Notes under the pieces: model-generated | Told to the model about the DNA's origin: nothing | What the model saw: only the letters and a program-made list of their open reading frames with translations | Databases searched by the model: none | Program-made: the position numbers and the translations under genes | In this document: one piece after another, positions 22,961 to 39,167 of the stretch | How the letters are laid out: every line of letters starts with the position of its first letter | How positions within the stretch are numbered: the stretch's first letter is position 1 | Source: Microglena sp. YARC | Taxonomy: Eukaryota > Chlorophyta > Chlorophyceae > Chlamydomonadales > Chlamydomonadaceae | Assembly (NCBI GenBank): GCA_022414725.1 | Contig: CM039464.1 | Location: 21,613,781 to 21,677,780 of the forward strand | Direction of reading: 5' to 3' | DNA: 64,000 bases

Positions 22961-25900
22961 CCATTGATATCCATGTTGCATGAAGAACACACGTATCCAT
23001 GTTGCCTACAGCCTATTGATATCCATGACGCATGAAGTACACACGTATCCATGTTGCCTATAGCGCATTGATATCCATGTTGCATGAAGTACACACGTAT
23101 TTATGTTGCCTATAGCCCATTGATATCCATGACGCATGAAGTACACATGTATCCATGTTGCCTATAGCCCATTGATATCCATGTTGCCTATAGCCCATTG
23201 ATATCCATGACGCATGAAGTACACATGTATCCATGTTGCCTATAGCCCATTGATATCCATGTTGCATGAAGTACACACGTATCCATGTTGCCTACAGCCC
23301 ATTGATATCCATGTTGCCTATAGCCCATTGATATCCATGTTGCATGAAGTACACACGTATCCATGTTGCCTACAGCACATTGATATCCATGTTGCATGAA
23401 GTACACACGTATCCATGTTGCCTACAGCCCATTGATATCCATGACGCATGAAGTACACACGTATCCATGTTGCCTATAGCCCATTGATATCCATGTTGCA
23501 TGAAGCACACGCGTATCCATGTTGCCTATAGCCCATTGATATCCATGTTGCCTATAGCCCATTGATATCCATGACGCATGAAGTACACATGTATCCATGT
23601 TGCCTATAGCCCATTGATATCCATGTTGCCTATAGCCCATTGATATCCATGACGCATGAAGTACACATGTATCCATGTTGCCTATAGCCCATTGATATCC
23701 ATGTTGCATGAAGTACACACGTATCTGTGTTGCCTACAGCCCATTGATATCCATGTTGCCTATAGCCCATTGATATCCATGTTGCATGAAGTACACACGT
23801 ATCCATGTTGCCTACAGGACATTGATACCCATGTTGCCTGAAGTACACACGTATCCATGTTGCCTATAGCACATTGATATCCATGTTGCATGTAGTACAC
23901 AAGTATCCATGTTGCCTACAGCCCATTGATATCCATGTTGCCTATAGCCCATTGATATCCATGACGCATGAAGTACACAAGTATCCGTGTTGCCTATAGC
24001 CCATTGATATCCATGTTGCATGAAGTACACACGTATCCATGTTGCCTACAGCCCATTGATATCCATGTTGCATGAAGTACACACGTATCCATGTTGCCTA
24101 TAGCCCATTGATATCCATGTTGCATGAAGTACACACGTATCCATGTTGCCTATAGCCCATTAATATCCATGTTGCATGAAGTACACACGTATCCTTGTTG
24201 CTTATAGCCCATTGATATCCATGTTGCATAAAGTACACACGTATCCATGTTGCCTACAGCACATTGATATTCATGTTGCATGAAGTACACACGTATCCAT
24301 GTTGCCTATAGCCCATTGATATCCATGTTGCCTATAGCCCATTGACATCCATGTTGCATAAAGTACACACGTATCCATATTGCTTATAGAACATTGATAT
24401 CCATGTTGCCCATAGCATATTGATATCCATGTTGCATGAAGTACACACATATCCATGTTGCCTACAGCACATTGATATCCATGTTGCATGAAGTACACAT
24501 GTATCCATGTTGCCTACAGCCCATTGATATCCATGTTGCATGAAGTACACACGTATCCATGTTGCCTATAGCCCATTGATATCCATGACGCATGAAGTAC
24601 ACACGTATCCATGTTGCCTATAGCCCATTGATATCCATGTTGCATGAAGTACACACGTATCCATGTTGCCTACAGCCCATTGTGATCCATGTTGCCTATA
24701 GCCCATTGATATCCATGTCGCATGAAGTACACACGTTTCCATGTTGCCTACAGCACATTGATATCCATGTTGCATGAAGTACACACGTATCCATGTTGCC
24801 TACAGCCCATTGATATCCATGTTGCATGAAGTACACACGTATCCATGTTGCCCATAGCCCATTGATATCCATGTTGCATGAAGCACACGCGTATCCATGT
24901 TGCCTATAGCCCATTGATATCCATGTTGCCTATAGCCCATTGATATCCATGACGCATGAAGTACACATGTATCCATGTTGCCTATAGCTCATTGATATCC
25001 ATGTTGCCTATAGCCCATTGATATCCATGACGCATGAAGTACACATGTATCCATGTTGCCTATAGCCGATTGATATCCATGTTGCATGAAGTACACACGT
25101 ATCCATGTTGCCTAAAGCCCATTGATATCCATGTTGCCTATAGCCCATTGATATCCATGTTGCATGAAGTACACACGTATCCATGTTGCCTACAGCACAT
25201 TGATATCCATGTTGCCTGAAGTACACACGTATCCATGTTGCCTATAGCACATTGATATCCATGTTGCATGTAGTACACACGTATCCATGTTGCCTACAGC
25301 CCATTGATATCCATGTTGCCTATAGCCCATTGATATCCATGACGCATGAAGTACACACGTATCCGTGTTGCCTATAGCACATTGATATCCATGTTGCATG
25401 AAGTACACACGTATCCATGTTGCCTACAGCCCATTGATATCCATGTTGCATGAAGTACACACGTATCCATGTTGCCTATAGCCCATTAATATCCATGTTG
25501 CATGAAGTACACACGTATCCTTGTTGCTTATAGCCCATTGATATCCATGTTGCATGAAGTACACACGTATCCATGTTGCCTACAGCACATTGATATTCAT
25601 GTTGCATGAAGTACACACGTATCCATGTTGCCTATAGCCCATTGATATCCATGTTGCCTATAGCCCATTGACATCCATGTTGCATGAAGCACACACGTAT
25701 CCATATTGCTTATAAAACATTGATATCCATGTTGCCCATAGCACATTGATATACATGTTGCATGAAGTACACACGTATCCATGTTGCCCAAGGACATTGA
25801 TATTCATGTTGCATGAAATACACACGTATCCATGTTGCCTATAGCCCATTGATATCCATGTTGCCTATAGCCCATTGACATCCATGTTGCATGAAGTACA

Positions 25901-28900
25901 CTCGTATCCATATTGCTTATAGAACATTGATATCCATGTTGCCCATAGCACATTGATATCCATGTTGCATGAAGTACACACGTATCCATGTTGCCTACAG
26001 CACATTGATATCCATGTTGCATGAAGTACACATGTATCCATGTTGCCTACAGCCCATTGATATCCATATTGCATGAAGTACACACGTATCCATGTTGCCT
26101 ATAGCCCATTGATATCCATGACGCATGAAGTACACACGTATCTATGTTGCCTATAGCCCATTGATATCCATGTTGCATGAAGTACACACGTATCCATGTT
26201 GCCTACAGCCCATTGATATCCATGACGCATGAAGTACACACGTATCCATGTTGCCTATAGCCCATTGATATCCATGTTGCATGAAGTACACACGTATCCA
26301 TGTTGCCTACAGCCCATTGATATCCATGATGCATAAAGTACACATGTATCCATGTTGCCTACAGCCCATTCATATCCATGTTGCCTATAGCCCATTGATA
26401 TCCATGACGCATGAAGTACACACGTATCCATGTTGCCTACAGCACATTGATATCCATGTTGCATGAAGTACACACGTATCCATGTTGCCTATAGCACATT
26501 GATATCCATGTTGCCTATAGCACATTGATATCCATGTTGCATGTAGTACACACGTATCCATGTTGCATACAGCCCATTGATATCCATGTTGCCTATAGCC
26601 CATTAATATCCATGTTGCATGAAGTACACACGTATCCATGTTGCCTTCAGCACATTGATATCCATGTTGCATGAAGTACACACGTATCCATGTTGCCTAC
26701 AGCCCATTGATATCCATGACGCATGAAGTACACACGTATCCATGTAGCCTATAGCCCATTGGTATCCATGTTGCATGAAGTACACACGTATCCATGTTGC
26801 CTATAGCCCTTTGATATCCATGTTGCCTATAGCCCATTGATATCCATGACCCATGAAGTACACATGTATCCATGTTGCCTATAGCTCATTGATATCCATG
26901 TTGCCTATAGCCCATTGATATCCATGACGCATGAAGTACACATGTATCCATGTTGCCTATAGCCCATTGATATCCATGTTGCATGAAGTACACATGTATC
27001 CATGTTGCCTACAGCCCATTGATATCCATGTTGCCTATAGCCCATTGATATCCATGTTGCATGAAGTACACACGTATCCATGTTGCCTACAGCACATTGA
27101 TATCCATGTTGCATGAAGTACACACGTATCCATGTTGCCTATAGCACATTGATATCCATGTTGCATGAAGTACACACGTATCCATATTGCCTACAGCCCA
27201 TTGATATCCATGTTGCCTATAGCCCATTGATATCCATGACGCATGTAGTACACATGTATCCATGTTGCCTATAGCCCATTGATATCCATGTTGCATAAAG
27301 TACACACGTATCCATGTTGCCTACAGCCCATTGATATCCATGTTGCCTATAGCCCATTGATATCCATGTTGCATGAAGTACACACGTATCCATGTTGCCT
27401 ACAGCACATTGATATCCATGTTGCATGAAGTACACACGTATCCATGTTGCCTATAGCCCATTGATATCCATGTTGCATGAAGTACACACGTATCCATTTT
27501 GCCTGTAGCCCATTGATATCCATGACGCATGAAGTACACACGTATCCATGTTGTCTATAGCCCATTGATATCCATGACGCATGAAGTACACACGTATCAA
27601 TATTGCCTACAGCCCATTGATATCCATGACGCATGAAGTACACACGTATCCATGTTGCCTATAGCACATTGATATCCATGTTGCATGAAGTACACATGTA
27701 TCCATGTTGCCTACAGCACATTAATATCCATGTTGCATGAAGTACACACGTATCCATGTTGCCTATAGCACATTGATATCCATGTTGCATGAAGTACACA
27801 CGTATTCATGTTGCCTACAGCCCATTGATATCCATGTTGCATGAAGTACACACATATCCATGTTGCCTATAGCACATTGATATCCATGTTGCATGAAGTA
27901 CACACGTATCCATGTTGCCTACTGCAAATTGATATCCATGTTGCATGAAGTACACACGTATCCATGTTGCTTATAGCACATTGATATCCATGTTGCATGA
28001 AGTACACACGTATCCATGTTGCCTATAGCCCATTAATATCCATGTTGCATGAAGTACACACGTATCCATGTTGCCTATAGCCCATTGATATCCATGTTGC
28101 ATGAAGTACACACGTATCCATGTTGCCTACAGCACATTGATATCCATGTTGCATGAAGTACACAGGTATCCATGTTGCCTATAGCCCATTGATATCCATG
28201 TTGCCTATAGCCCATTGACATCCATGTTGCATGAAGTACACACATATACATTTTGCTTATAGCACATTGATATCCATGCTGCCCATAGCACATTGATATC
28301 CATGTTGCATGAAGTACACACGTATCCATGTTGCCTACAGCTCATTGATATCCATGTTGCATGAAGTACACATGTATCCATGTTGCCTACAGCCCATTGA
28401 TATCCATGTTGCATGAAGTACACACGTATCCATGTTGCCTATAGCCCATTGATATCCATGTTGCATGAAGTACACACGTATCCATGTTGCCTACAGCCCA
28501 CTGATATCCATGACGCATGAAGTACACACGTATCCATGTTGCCTATAGCCCATTGATATCCATGTTGCATGAAGTACACACGTATCCATGTTGCCTACAG
28601 CGCATTGATATCCATGTTGCATGAAGTACACACGTATCCAAGTTGCCTATAGCACATTGATATCCATGTTGCATGAAGTACACACGTATCCATGTTGCCT
28701 ACAGCACATTGATATCCATGTTGCATGAAGTACACACGTATCCATGTTGCCTATAGCACATTGATATCCATGTTGCATGAAGTACACACGTATCCATGTT
28801 GCCTACAGCCCATTGATATCCATGTTGCCTATAGCCCATTGATATCCATGACGCATGTAGTACACATGTATCCATGTTGCCTATAGCCCATTGATATCCA

Positions 28901-31900
28901 TGTTGCATAAAGTACACACGTATCCATGTTGCCTACAGCCCATTGATATCCATGTTGCCTATAGCCCATTGATATCCATGTTGCATGAAGTACACACGTA
29001 TCCATGTTGCCTACAGCACATTGATATCCATGTTGCATGAAGTACACACGTATCCATGTTGCCTATAGCACATTGATATCCATGTTGCATGAAGTACACA
29101 CGTATCCATTTTGTCTGTAGCCCATTGATATCCATGACGCATGAAGTACACACGTATCCATGTTGTCTATAGCCCATTGATATCCATGACGCATGAAGTA
29201 CACACGTATCAATATTGCCTACAGCCCATTGATATCCATGACGCATGAAGTACACACGTATCCATGTTGCCTATAGCACATTGATATCCATGTTGCATGA
29301 AGTACACATGTATCCATGTTGCCTACAGCACATTAATATCCATGTTGCATGAAGTACACACGTATCCATGTTGCCTATAGCACATTGATATCCATGTTGC
29401 ATGAAGTACACACGTATTCATGTTGCCTACAGCCCATTGATATCCATGTTGCATGAAGTACACACATATCCATGTTGCCTATAGCCCATTGATATCCATG
29501 TTGCATGAAGTACACACGTATCCATGTTGCCTACAGTGCATTGATATCCATGTTGCATGAAGTACACACGTATCCATGTTGCCTACAGCCCACTGATATC
29601 CATGACGCATGAAGTACACACGTATCCATGTTGCCTATAGCCCATTGATATCCATGTTGCATGAAGTACACACGTATCCATGTTGCCTACAGCGCATTGA
29701 TATCCATGTTGCATGAAGTACACACGTATCCATGTTGCCTATAGCCCATTGATATCCATGTTGCATGAAGTACACACGTATCCATGTTGCCTATAGCCCA
29801 TTGATATCCATGTTGCATGAAGTACACACGTATCCATGTTGCCAACAGCGCATTGATATCCATGTTGCATGAAGTACACACGTATCCATGTTGCATATAG
29901 CACATTGATATCCATGTTGCCCATAGCCCATTGATATCCATGTTGCATGAAGTACACCCGCATCCATGTTGCCTACAGCCCATTGATATCCATGTTGCCT
30001 ATAGCCCATTGATATCCATGACGCATGAAGTACACATGTATCCATGTTGCCTACAGCCCATTGATATCCATGTTGCATGAAGTACACACGTATCCATGTT
30101 GCCTACAGCACATTGATATCCATGTTGCCTATAGCCCATTGATATCCATGTTTGATGAAGTTGACTCGTATCCATATTGCCTATAGCCCATTGATATCCA
30201 TGTTGCGTATAGCCCATTGATATCCATGTTGCATGAAGTACACACGTATCATGTTACCTACAGCCCATTGATATCCATGTTGCATGAAGTACACACGTAT
30301 CCATGTTGCCTATAGCCCATTGATATCCATGTTGCCTATAGCCCATTGATATCCATGACGCATGAAGTACACATGTATCCATGTTGCCTGTAGCCCATTG
30401 ATATCCATGTTGCATGAAGTACACACGTATCCATGTTGCCTACAGCCCATTGATATCCATGTTGCCTATAGCCCATTGATATCCATGTTGCATGAAGTAC
30501 ACACGTATCCATGTTGCCTACAGCACATTGATATCCATGTTGCATGAAGTACACACGTATCCATGTTGCCTACAGCCCATTGATATCCATGACGCATGAA
30601 GAAAACACGTATTCATGTTGCCTATAGCCCATTGGTATCCATGTTGCACGAAGTACACACGTATCCATGTTGCCTACAGCACATTGATATCCATGTTGCA
30701 TGAAGTATACACGTATCCATGTTGCCTATAGCACATTGATATCCATGTTGCATGAAGTACACACGTATCCATGTTGCCTACAGCACATTGATATCCATGT
30801 TGCCTATAGCACATTGATATCCATGACGCATGTAGTACACTTGTATCCATGTTGCCTATAGCCCATTGATATCCATGTTGCATGAAGTACACACGTATCC
30901 ATGTTGCCTACAGCCCATTGATATCCATGTTGCATGAAGTACACACGTATCCATGTTGCCTACAGCACATTGATATCCATGTTGCATGAAGTACACACGT
31001 ATCCATGTTGCCTATAGCACATTGATATCCATGTTGCATGAAGTACACACGTATCCATTTTGCCTATAGCCCATTGATATCCATGACGCATGAAGTACAC
31101 ACGTATCCATGTTGTCTATAGCCCATTGATATCCATGACGCATGAAGTACACACGTATCCATGTTGCCTACAGCCCATTGATGTCCATGACGCATGAAGT
31201 ACACACGTTTCCATGTTGCCTATAGCCCATTGATATCCATGTTACATGAAGTACACATGTATCCATGTTGCCTACAGCACATTAATATCCATGTTGCATG
31301 AAGTACACACGTATCCATGTTGCCTATAGCACATTGATATCCATGTTGCATGAAGTACACACGTATTCATGTTGCCTACAGCCCATTGATATCCATGTTG
31401 CATGAAGTACACACATATCCATGTTGCCTATAGCACATTGATATCCATGTTGCATGAAGTACACACGTATCCATGTTGCCTACTGCACATTGATATCCAT
31501 ATTGCATGAAGTACACACGTATCCATGTTGCTTATAGCACATTGATATCCATGTTGCATGAAGTACACTTGTATCCATGTTGCCTATAGCCCATAAATAT
31601 CCATGTTGCATGAAGTACACACGTATCCATGTTGCCTATAGCCCATTGATATCCATGTTGCATTAAGTACACACGTATCCATGTTGCCTACAGCACATTG
31701 ATATCCATGTTGCATGAAGTACACAGGTATCCATGTTGCCTATAGCCCATTGATATCCATGTTGCCTATAGCCCATTGACATCCATGTTGCATGAAGTAC
31801 ACACGTATCCATTTTGCTTATAGAACATTGATATCCATGTTGCCCATAGCACATTGATATCCATGTTGCATGAAGTACACACGTATCCATGTTGCCTACA

Positions 31901-34900
31901 GCACATTGATATCCATGTTGCATGAAGTACACATGTATCCATGTTGCCTATAGCCCATTGATATCCATGTTGCATGAAGTACACACGTATCCATGTTGCC
32001 TGTAGCCCATTGATATCCATGTTGCATGAAGTACACACGTATCCATGTTGCCTACAGCCCACTGATATCCATGACGCATGAAGTACACACGTATCCATGT
32101 TGCCTATAGCCCATTGATATCCATGTTGCATGAAGTACACACGTATCCATGTTGCCTACAGTGCATTGATATCCATGTTGCATGAAGTACACACGTATCC
32201 ATGTTGCCTATAGCCCATTGATATCCATGTTGCCCATAGCCCATTGATATCCATTTTGCATGAAGTACACACGTATCCATGTTGCCTACAGCCCATTGAT
32301 ATCCATGTTGCCTATAGCCCATTGATATCCATGATGCATGAAGTACACATGTATCCATGTTGCCTACAGCCCATTGATATCCATGTTGCATGAAGTACAC
32401 ACGTATCCATGTTGCCTACAGCACATTGATATCCATGTTGCCTATAGCCCATTGATATCCATGTTTGATGAAGTAAACTCGTATCCATGTTGCCTATAGC
32501 CCATTGATATTCATGTTGCGTATAGCACATTGATATCCATGTTGCATGAAGTACACATGTATCATGTTACCTACAGCCCATTGATATCCATGTTGCATGA
32601 AGTACACACGTATCCATGTTGCCTATAGCCCATTGATATCCATGTTGCATGAAGTACACACGTATCCATGTTGCCTATAGCCCATTGATATCCATGACGC
32701 ATGTAGTACACATGTATCCATGTTGCCTATAGCCCATTGATATCCATGTTGCCTATAGCCCATTGATATCCATGACGCATGAAGTACACATGTATCCATG
32801 TTGCCTATAGCCCATTGATATCCATGTTGCATGAAGTACACACGTATCCATGTTGCCTTCAGCACATTGATATCCATGTTGCATGAAGTACACACGTATC
32901 TATGTTGCCTACAGCCCATTGATATCCATGTTGCATGAAGTACACACGTATCCATGTTGCCTATAGCCCATTGGTATCCATGTTGCATGATGTACACACG
33001 TATCCATGTTGCCTATAGCCCTTTGATATCCATGTTGCCTATAGCCCATTGATATCCATGACCCATGAAGTACACATGTATCCATGTTGCCTATAGCGCA
33101 TTGATATCCATGTTGCCTATAGCCCATTGATATCCATGACGCATGAAGTACACATGTATCCATGTTGCCTATAGCCCATTGATATCCATGTTGCATGAAG
33201 TACACATGTATCCATGTTGCCTACAGCCCATTGATATCCATGTTGCCTATAGCCCATTGATATCCATGTTGCATGAAGTACACACGTATCCATGTTGCCT
33301 ACAGCACATTGATATCCATGTTGCATGAAGTACACACGTATCCATGTTGCCTATAGCACATTGATATCCATGTTGCATGAAGTACACAATTATCCATGTT
33401 GCCTACAGCCCATTGATATCCATGTTGCCTATAGCCCATTGATATCCATGACGCATGTAGTACACATGTATCCATGTTGCCTATAGCCCATTGATATCCA
33501 TGTTGCATGAAGTACACACGTATCCATGTTGCCTACAGCACATTGATATCCATGTTGCATGAAGTACACACGTATCCATGTTGCCTACAGCACATTGATA
33601 TCCATGTTGCATGAAGTACACACGTATCCATGTTGCCTATAGCACATTGATATCCATGTTGCATGAAGTACACACGTATCCATTTTGCCTATAGCCCATT
33701 GATATCCATGACGCATGAAGTACACACGTATCCATGTTGTCTATAGCCCATTGATATCCATGACGCATGAAGTACACACGTATCCATGTTGCCTACAGCC
33801 CATTGATATCCATGACGCATGAAGTACACACGTATCCATGTTGCCTATAGCCCATTGATATCCATGTTGCATGAAGTACACATGTATCCATGTTGCCTAC
33901 AGCACATTAATATCCATGTTGCATGAAGTACACACGTATCCATGTTGCCTATAGCACAGTGATATCCATGTTGCATGAAGTACACACGGATTCATGTTGC
34001 CTACAGCCCATTGATATCCATGTTGCATGAAGTACACACATATCCATGTTGCCTATAGCACATTGATATCCATGTTGCATGAAGTACACACGTATCCATG
34101 TTGCCTACTGCACATTGATATCCATGTTGCATGAAGTACACACGTATCCATGTCGCCTATAGCACATTGATATCCATGTTGCATGAAGTACACATGTATC
34201 CATGTTGCCTATAGCCCATTAATATCCATGTTGCATGAAGTACACACGTATCCATGTTGCCTATAGCCCATTGATATCCATGTTGCATGAAGTACACACG
34301 TATCCATGTTGCCTACAGCACATTGATATCAATGTTGCATGAAGTACACAGGTATCCATGTTGCCTATAGCCCATTGATATCCATGTTGCCTATAGCCCA
34401 TTGACATCCATGTTGCATGAAGTACACACGTATCAATTTTGCTTATAGCACATTGATATACATGTTGCCCATAGCACATTGATAGATATGTTGCATGAAG
34501 TACACACGTATCCATGTTGCCTACAGCACATTGATATCCATGTTGCATGAAGTACACATGTATCCATCTTGCCTATAGCCCATTGATATCCATGTTGCAT
34601 GAAGTACACACGTATCCATGTTGCCTATAGCCCATTGATATCCATGTTGCATGAAGTACACACGTATCCATGTTGCCTACTGCACATTGATATCCATGTT
34701 GCATGAAGTACACACGTATCCATGTCGCCTATAGCACATTGATATCCATGTTGCATGAAGTACACACGTATCCATGTTGCCTATAGCCCATTAATATCCA
34801 TGTTGCATGAAGTACACACGTATCCATGTTGCCTATAGCCCATTGATATCCATGTTGCATGAAGTACACACGTATCCATGTTGCCTACAGCACATTGATA

Positions 34901-37900
34901 TCAATGTTGCATGAATTACACAGGTATCCATGTTGCCTATAGCCCATTGATATCCATGTTGCCTATAGCCCATTGACATCCATGTTGCATGAAGTACACA
35001 CGTATCCATTTTGCTTATAGCACATTGATATACATGTTGCCCATAGCACATTGATAGATATGTTGCATGAAGTACACACGTATCCATGTTGCCTACAGCA
35101 CATTGATATCCATGTTGCATGAAGTACACATGTATCCATCTTGACTATAGCCCATTGATATCCATGTTGCATGAAGTACACACGTATCCATGTTGCCTAT
35201 AGCCCATTGATATCCATGTTGCATGAAGTACACACGTATCCATGTTGCCTACAGCCCACTGATATCCATGACGCATGAAGTACACACATATCCATGTTGC
35301 CTATAGCCCATTGATATCCATGTTGCATGAAGTACACACGTATCCATGTTGCCTACAGCGCATTGATATCCATGTTGCATGAAGTACACACATATCCATG
35401 TTGCCTATAGCCCATTGATATCCATGTTGCATGAAGTACACACGTATCCATGTTGCCAACAGCGCATTGATATCCATGTTGCATGAAGTACACACGTATC
35501 CATGTTGCCTATAGCACATTGATATCCATGTTGCCCATAGCCCATTGATATCCATGTTGCATGAAGTACACACGTATCCATGTTGCCTACAGCCCACTGA
35601 TATCCATGTTGCCTATAGCCCATTGATATCCATGACGCATGAAGTAAACATGTATCCATGTTGCCTACAGCCCATTGATATCCATGTTGCATGAAGTACA
35701 CACGTATCCATGTTGCCTACAGCACATTGATATCCATGTTGCCTATAGCCCATTGATATCCATGTTTGATGAAGTAAACACGTATCCATGTTGCCTATAG
35801 CCCATTGATATCCATGTTGCGTATAGCACATTGATATCCATGTTGCATGAAGTACACACGTAAAATGTTACCTACAGCCCATTGATATCCATGTTGCATG
35901 AAGTACACACGTATCCATGTTGCCTATAGCCCATTGATATCCATGTTGCATGAAGTACACACGTATCCATGTTGCCTATAGCCCATTGATATCCATGACG
36001 CATGTAGTACACATGTATCCATGATGCCTATAGCCCATTGATATCCATGTTGCCTATAGCCCATTGATATCCATGACGCATGAAATACACATGTATCCAT
36101 GTTGCCTATAGCCCATTGATATCCATGTTGCATGAAGTACACACGTATCCATGTTGCCTACAGCCCATTGATATCCATGTTGGCTATAGCCCATTGATAT
36201 CCATGTTGCATGAAGTACACACGTATCCATGTTGCCTACAGCACATTGATATCCATGTTGCATGAAGTACACACGTATACATGTTGCCTACAGCCCATTG
36301 ATATCAATGACGCATGAAGTACACACGTATCCATGTTGCCTATAGCCCATTGATATCCATGTTGCATGAAGTACACACGTATCCATGTTGCCTATAGCCC
36401 TTTGATATCCATGTTGCCTATAGCCCATTGATATCCATGACGCATGAAGTACACATGTATCCATGTTGCCTATAGCTCATTGATATCCATGTTGCCTATA
36501 GCCCATTGATATCCATGACGCATGAAGTACACATGTATCCATGTTGCCTATAGCCCATTGATATCCATGTTGCATGAAGTACACAGGTATCCATGTTGCC
36601 TACAGCACATTGATATCCTTGTTGCCTATGGCCCATTGATATCCATGTTGCATGAAGTACACACGTATCCATGTTGCCTACAGCAGATTGATATCCATGT
36701 TGCATGAAGTACACACGTATCCATGTTGCCTATAGCCCATTGATATCCATGTTGCATGATATACACACGTATCCATGTTGCCTACAGCCCATTGATATCC
36801 ATGTTGCCTATAGCCCATTGATATCCATGACGCATGAAGTACACATGTATCCATGTTGCCTATAGCCCATTGATATCCATGTTGCATGAAGTACACACGT
36901 ATCCATGTTGCCTACAGCCCATTGATATCCATGTTGCCTATAGCCCATTGATATCCATGTTGCATGAAGTACACACGTATCCATGTTGCCTACAGCACAT
37001 TGATATCCATGTTGCATGAAGTACACACGTATCCATGTTGCCTATAGCACATTGATATCCATATTGCATGAAGTACACACGTATCCATTTTGCCCATAGC
37101 ACATTAATATCCATGTTGCATGAAGTACACACGTATCCATGTTGCCTACAGCACATAGATATCCATGTTGCATGAAGTACACATGTATCCATGTTGCCTA
37201 CAGCCCACTGATATCCATGTTGCATGAAGTACACACGTATCCATGTTGCCTATAGCCCATTGATATCCATGTTGCATGAAGTACACACGTATCCATGTTG
37301 CCTACAGCACATTGATATCCATGTTGCATGAAGTACACACGTATCCATGTTGCCTACAGCACATTGATATCCATGTTGCATGAAGTACACATGTATCCAT
37401 CTTGCCTATAGCCCATTGATATCCATGTTGCATGAAGTACACACGTATCCATGTTGCCTATAGCCCATTGATATCCATGTTGCATGAAGTACACACGTAT
37501 CCATGTTGCCTACAGCCCACTGATATCCATGACGCATGAAGTACACACGTATCCATGTTGCCTATAGCCCATTGATATCCATGTTGCATGAAGTACACAC
37601 GTATCCATGTTGCCTACAGTGCATTGATATCCATGTTGCATGAAGTACACACGTATCCATGTTGCTTATAGCACATTGATATCCATGTTGCACATAGCCC
37701 ATTGATACCCATGTTGCATGAAGTACACACGTATCCATGTTGCCTACAGCCCATTGATATCCATGTTGCATGAAGTACACAAGGATCCATGTTGCCTACA
37801 GCCCATTGATATCCATGTTGCATGAAGTACACACGTATCCATGTTGCCTATAGCCCATTGATATCCATGACGCATGAAGTACACACGTATCCATGTTGCC

Positions 37901-39167
37901 TATAGCCCATTGATATCCATGTTGCATGAAGTACACACGTATCCATGTTGCCTATAGCCCATTGATATCCATGTTGCATGAAGTACACACGTATCCATGT
38001 TGCCTATAGCCCATTGATATCCATGTTGCATGAAGTACACACGTATCCATGTTGCCTACAGCACATTGATATCCATGTTGCATGAAGTACACACGTATAC
38101 ATGTTGCCTATAGCCCATTGATATCCATGACGCATGAAGTACACACGTATCCATGTTGCCTATAGCCCATTGATATCCATGTTGCATGAAGTACACACGT
38201 ATCCATGTTGCCTATAGCACATTGATATCCATGTTGCCCATAGCACATTGATATCCATGTTGCATGAAGTACACACGTATCCATGTTGCCTACAGCCCAT
38301 TGATATCCATGTTGCCAATAGCCCATTGATATCCATGACGCATGAAGTACACATGTATCCATGTTGCCTATAGCCCATTGATATCTATGTTTGATGAAGT
38401 ACACACGTATCCATGTTGCCTATAGCCCATTGATATCCATGTTGCCTATAGCCCATTGATATCCATGACGCATGAAGTACACACGTATCCATGTTGCCTA
38501 TAGCCCATTGATATCCATGTTGCCTACATCACATTGATATCCATGTTGCCTATAGCACATTGATATCCATGTTGCATGAAGTACACACGTATCCATGTTG
38601 CCTACAGCCCATTGATATCCATGTTGCCTACATCACATTGATATCCATGTTGCCTATAGCACATTGATATCCATGTTGCATGAAGTACACACGTATGCAT
38701 GTTGCCTATAGCCCATTAATATCCATGTTGCCTACATCACATTGATATCCATATTGCCTATAGCACATTGATATCCAGGTTGCATGAAGTACACACGTAT
38801 CCATGTTGCATGAAGTACACACGTATCCATGTTTCATGAAGTACACACGTATCCATGTTGCCTACATCCCATTGATATCCATGTTTGATGAAGTACACAC
38901 GTATCCATGTTGCCTATAGCCCATTGATATCCATGTTGCCTTTAGCACATTGATATTCATATTGCCTATAGCACATTGATATCCATGTTGCATGAAGTAC
39001 ACACGTATCCATGTTGCCTACAGCACATTGATATCCATGTTGCATGAAGTACACACGTATCCATGTTGCCTATAGCACATTGATATCCATGTTGCCTACA
39101 GCACATTGATATCCATGTTGCATGAAGCATAGAGGTATCTGTTTTGCCTGAAGCACTTAGATATCCC

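Larger units (their letters stand above)
18843..39167. repeat. ~20 kb satellite array, 26-bp monomers mainly paired as 52-bp dimers
   Basis: Every monomer starts with the 12-nt core TATCCATGTTGC (or the variant TATCCATGACGC) followed by one of two 14-nt tails: CTATAGCCCATTGA (with TACAG/GCAC variants) or ATGAAGTACACACG. The two monomer types usually alternate, and doublets of the first type give 78-bp steps. About 780 monomers are present. Higher-order structure is visible: a marked segment (TATCCATTTTG variant) at 27491 recurs at 29103, exactly 1612 bp or 62 monomers away, then at 31052 and 33677. Another pair at 34261 and 34833 is 572 bp apart. All minus-strand frames read the same peptide words and stop about once per 156 bp, so the array is not a gene. 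It lies 25-45 kb from the telomere; a subtelomeric or pericentromeric satellite is the best reading. Confidence 0.95.

Noticed and set aside
18843..39167. Dozens of 60-160 codon open frames reading MDTC/HGYQWA-type peptides
   Set aside because: They arise because the 52-bp repeat cycles through all frames and has one stop per 156 bp on that strand; all frames give the same words, so they are not genes.
18843..39167. CRISPR-like look (short repeat plus spacer)
   Set aside because: The segments between the cores are themselves repeated in two forms, the host is eukaryotic and no cas-like gene is present.
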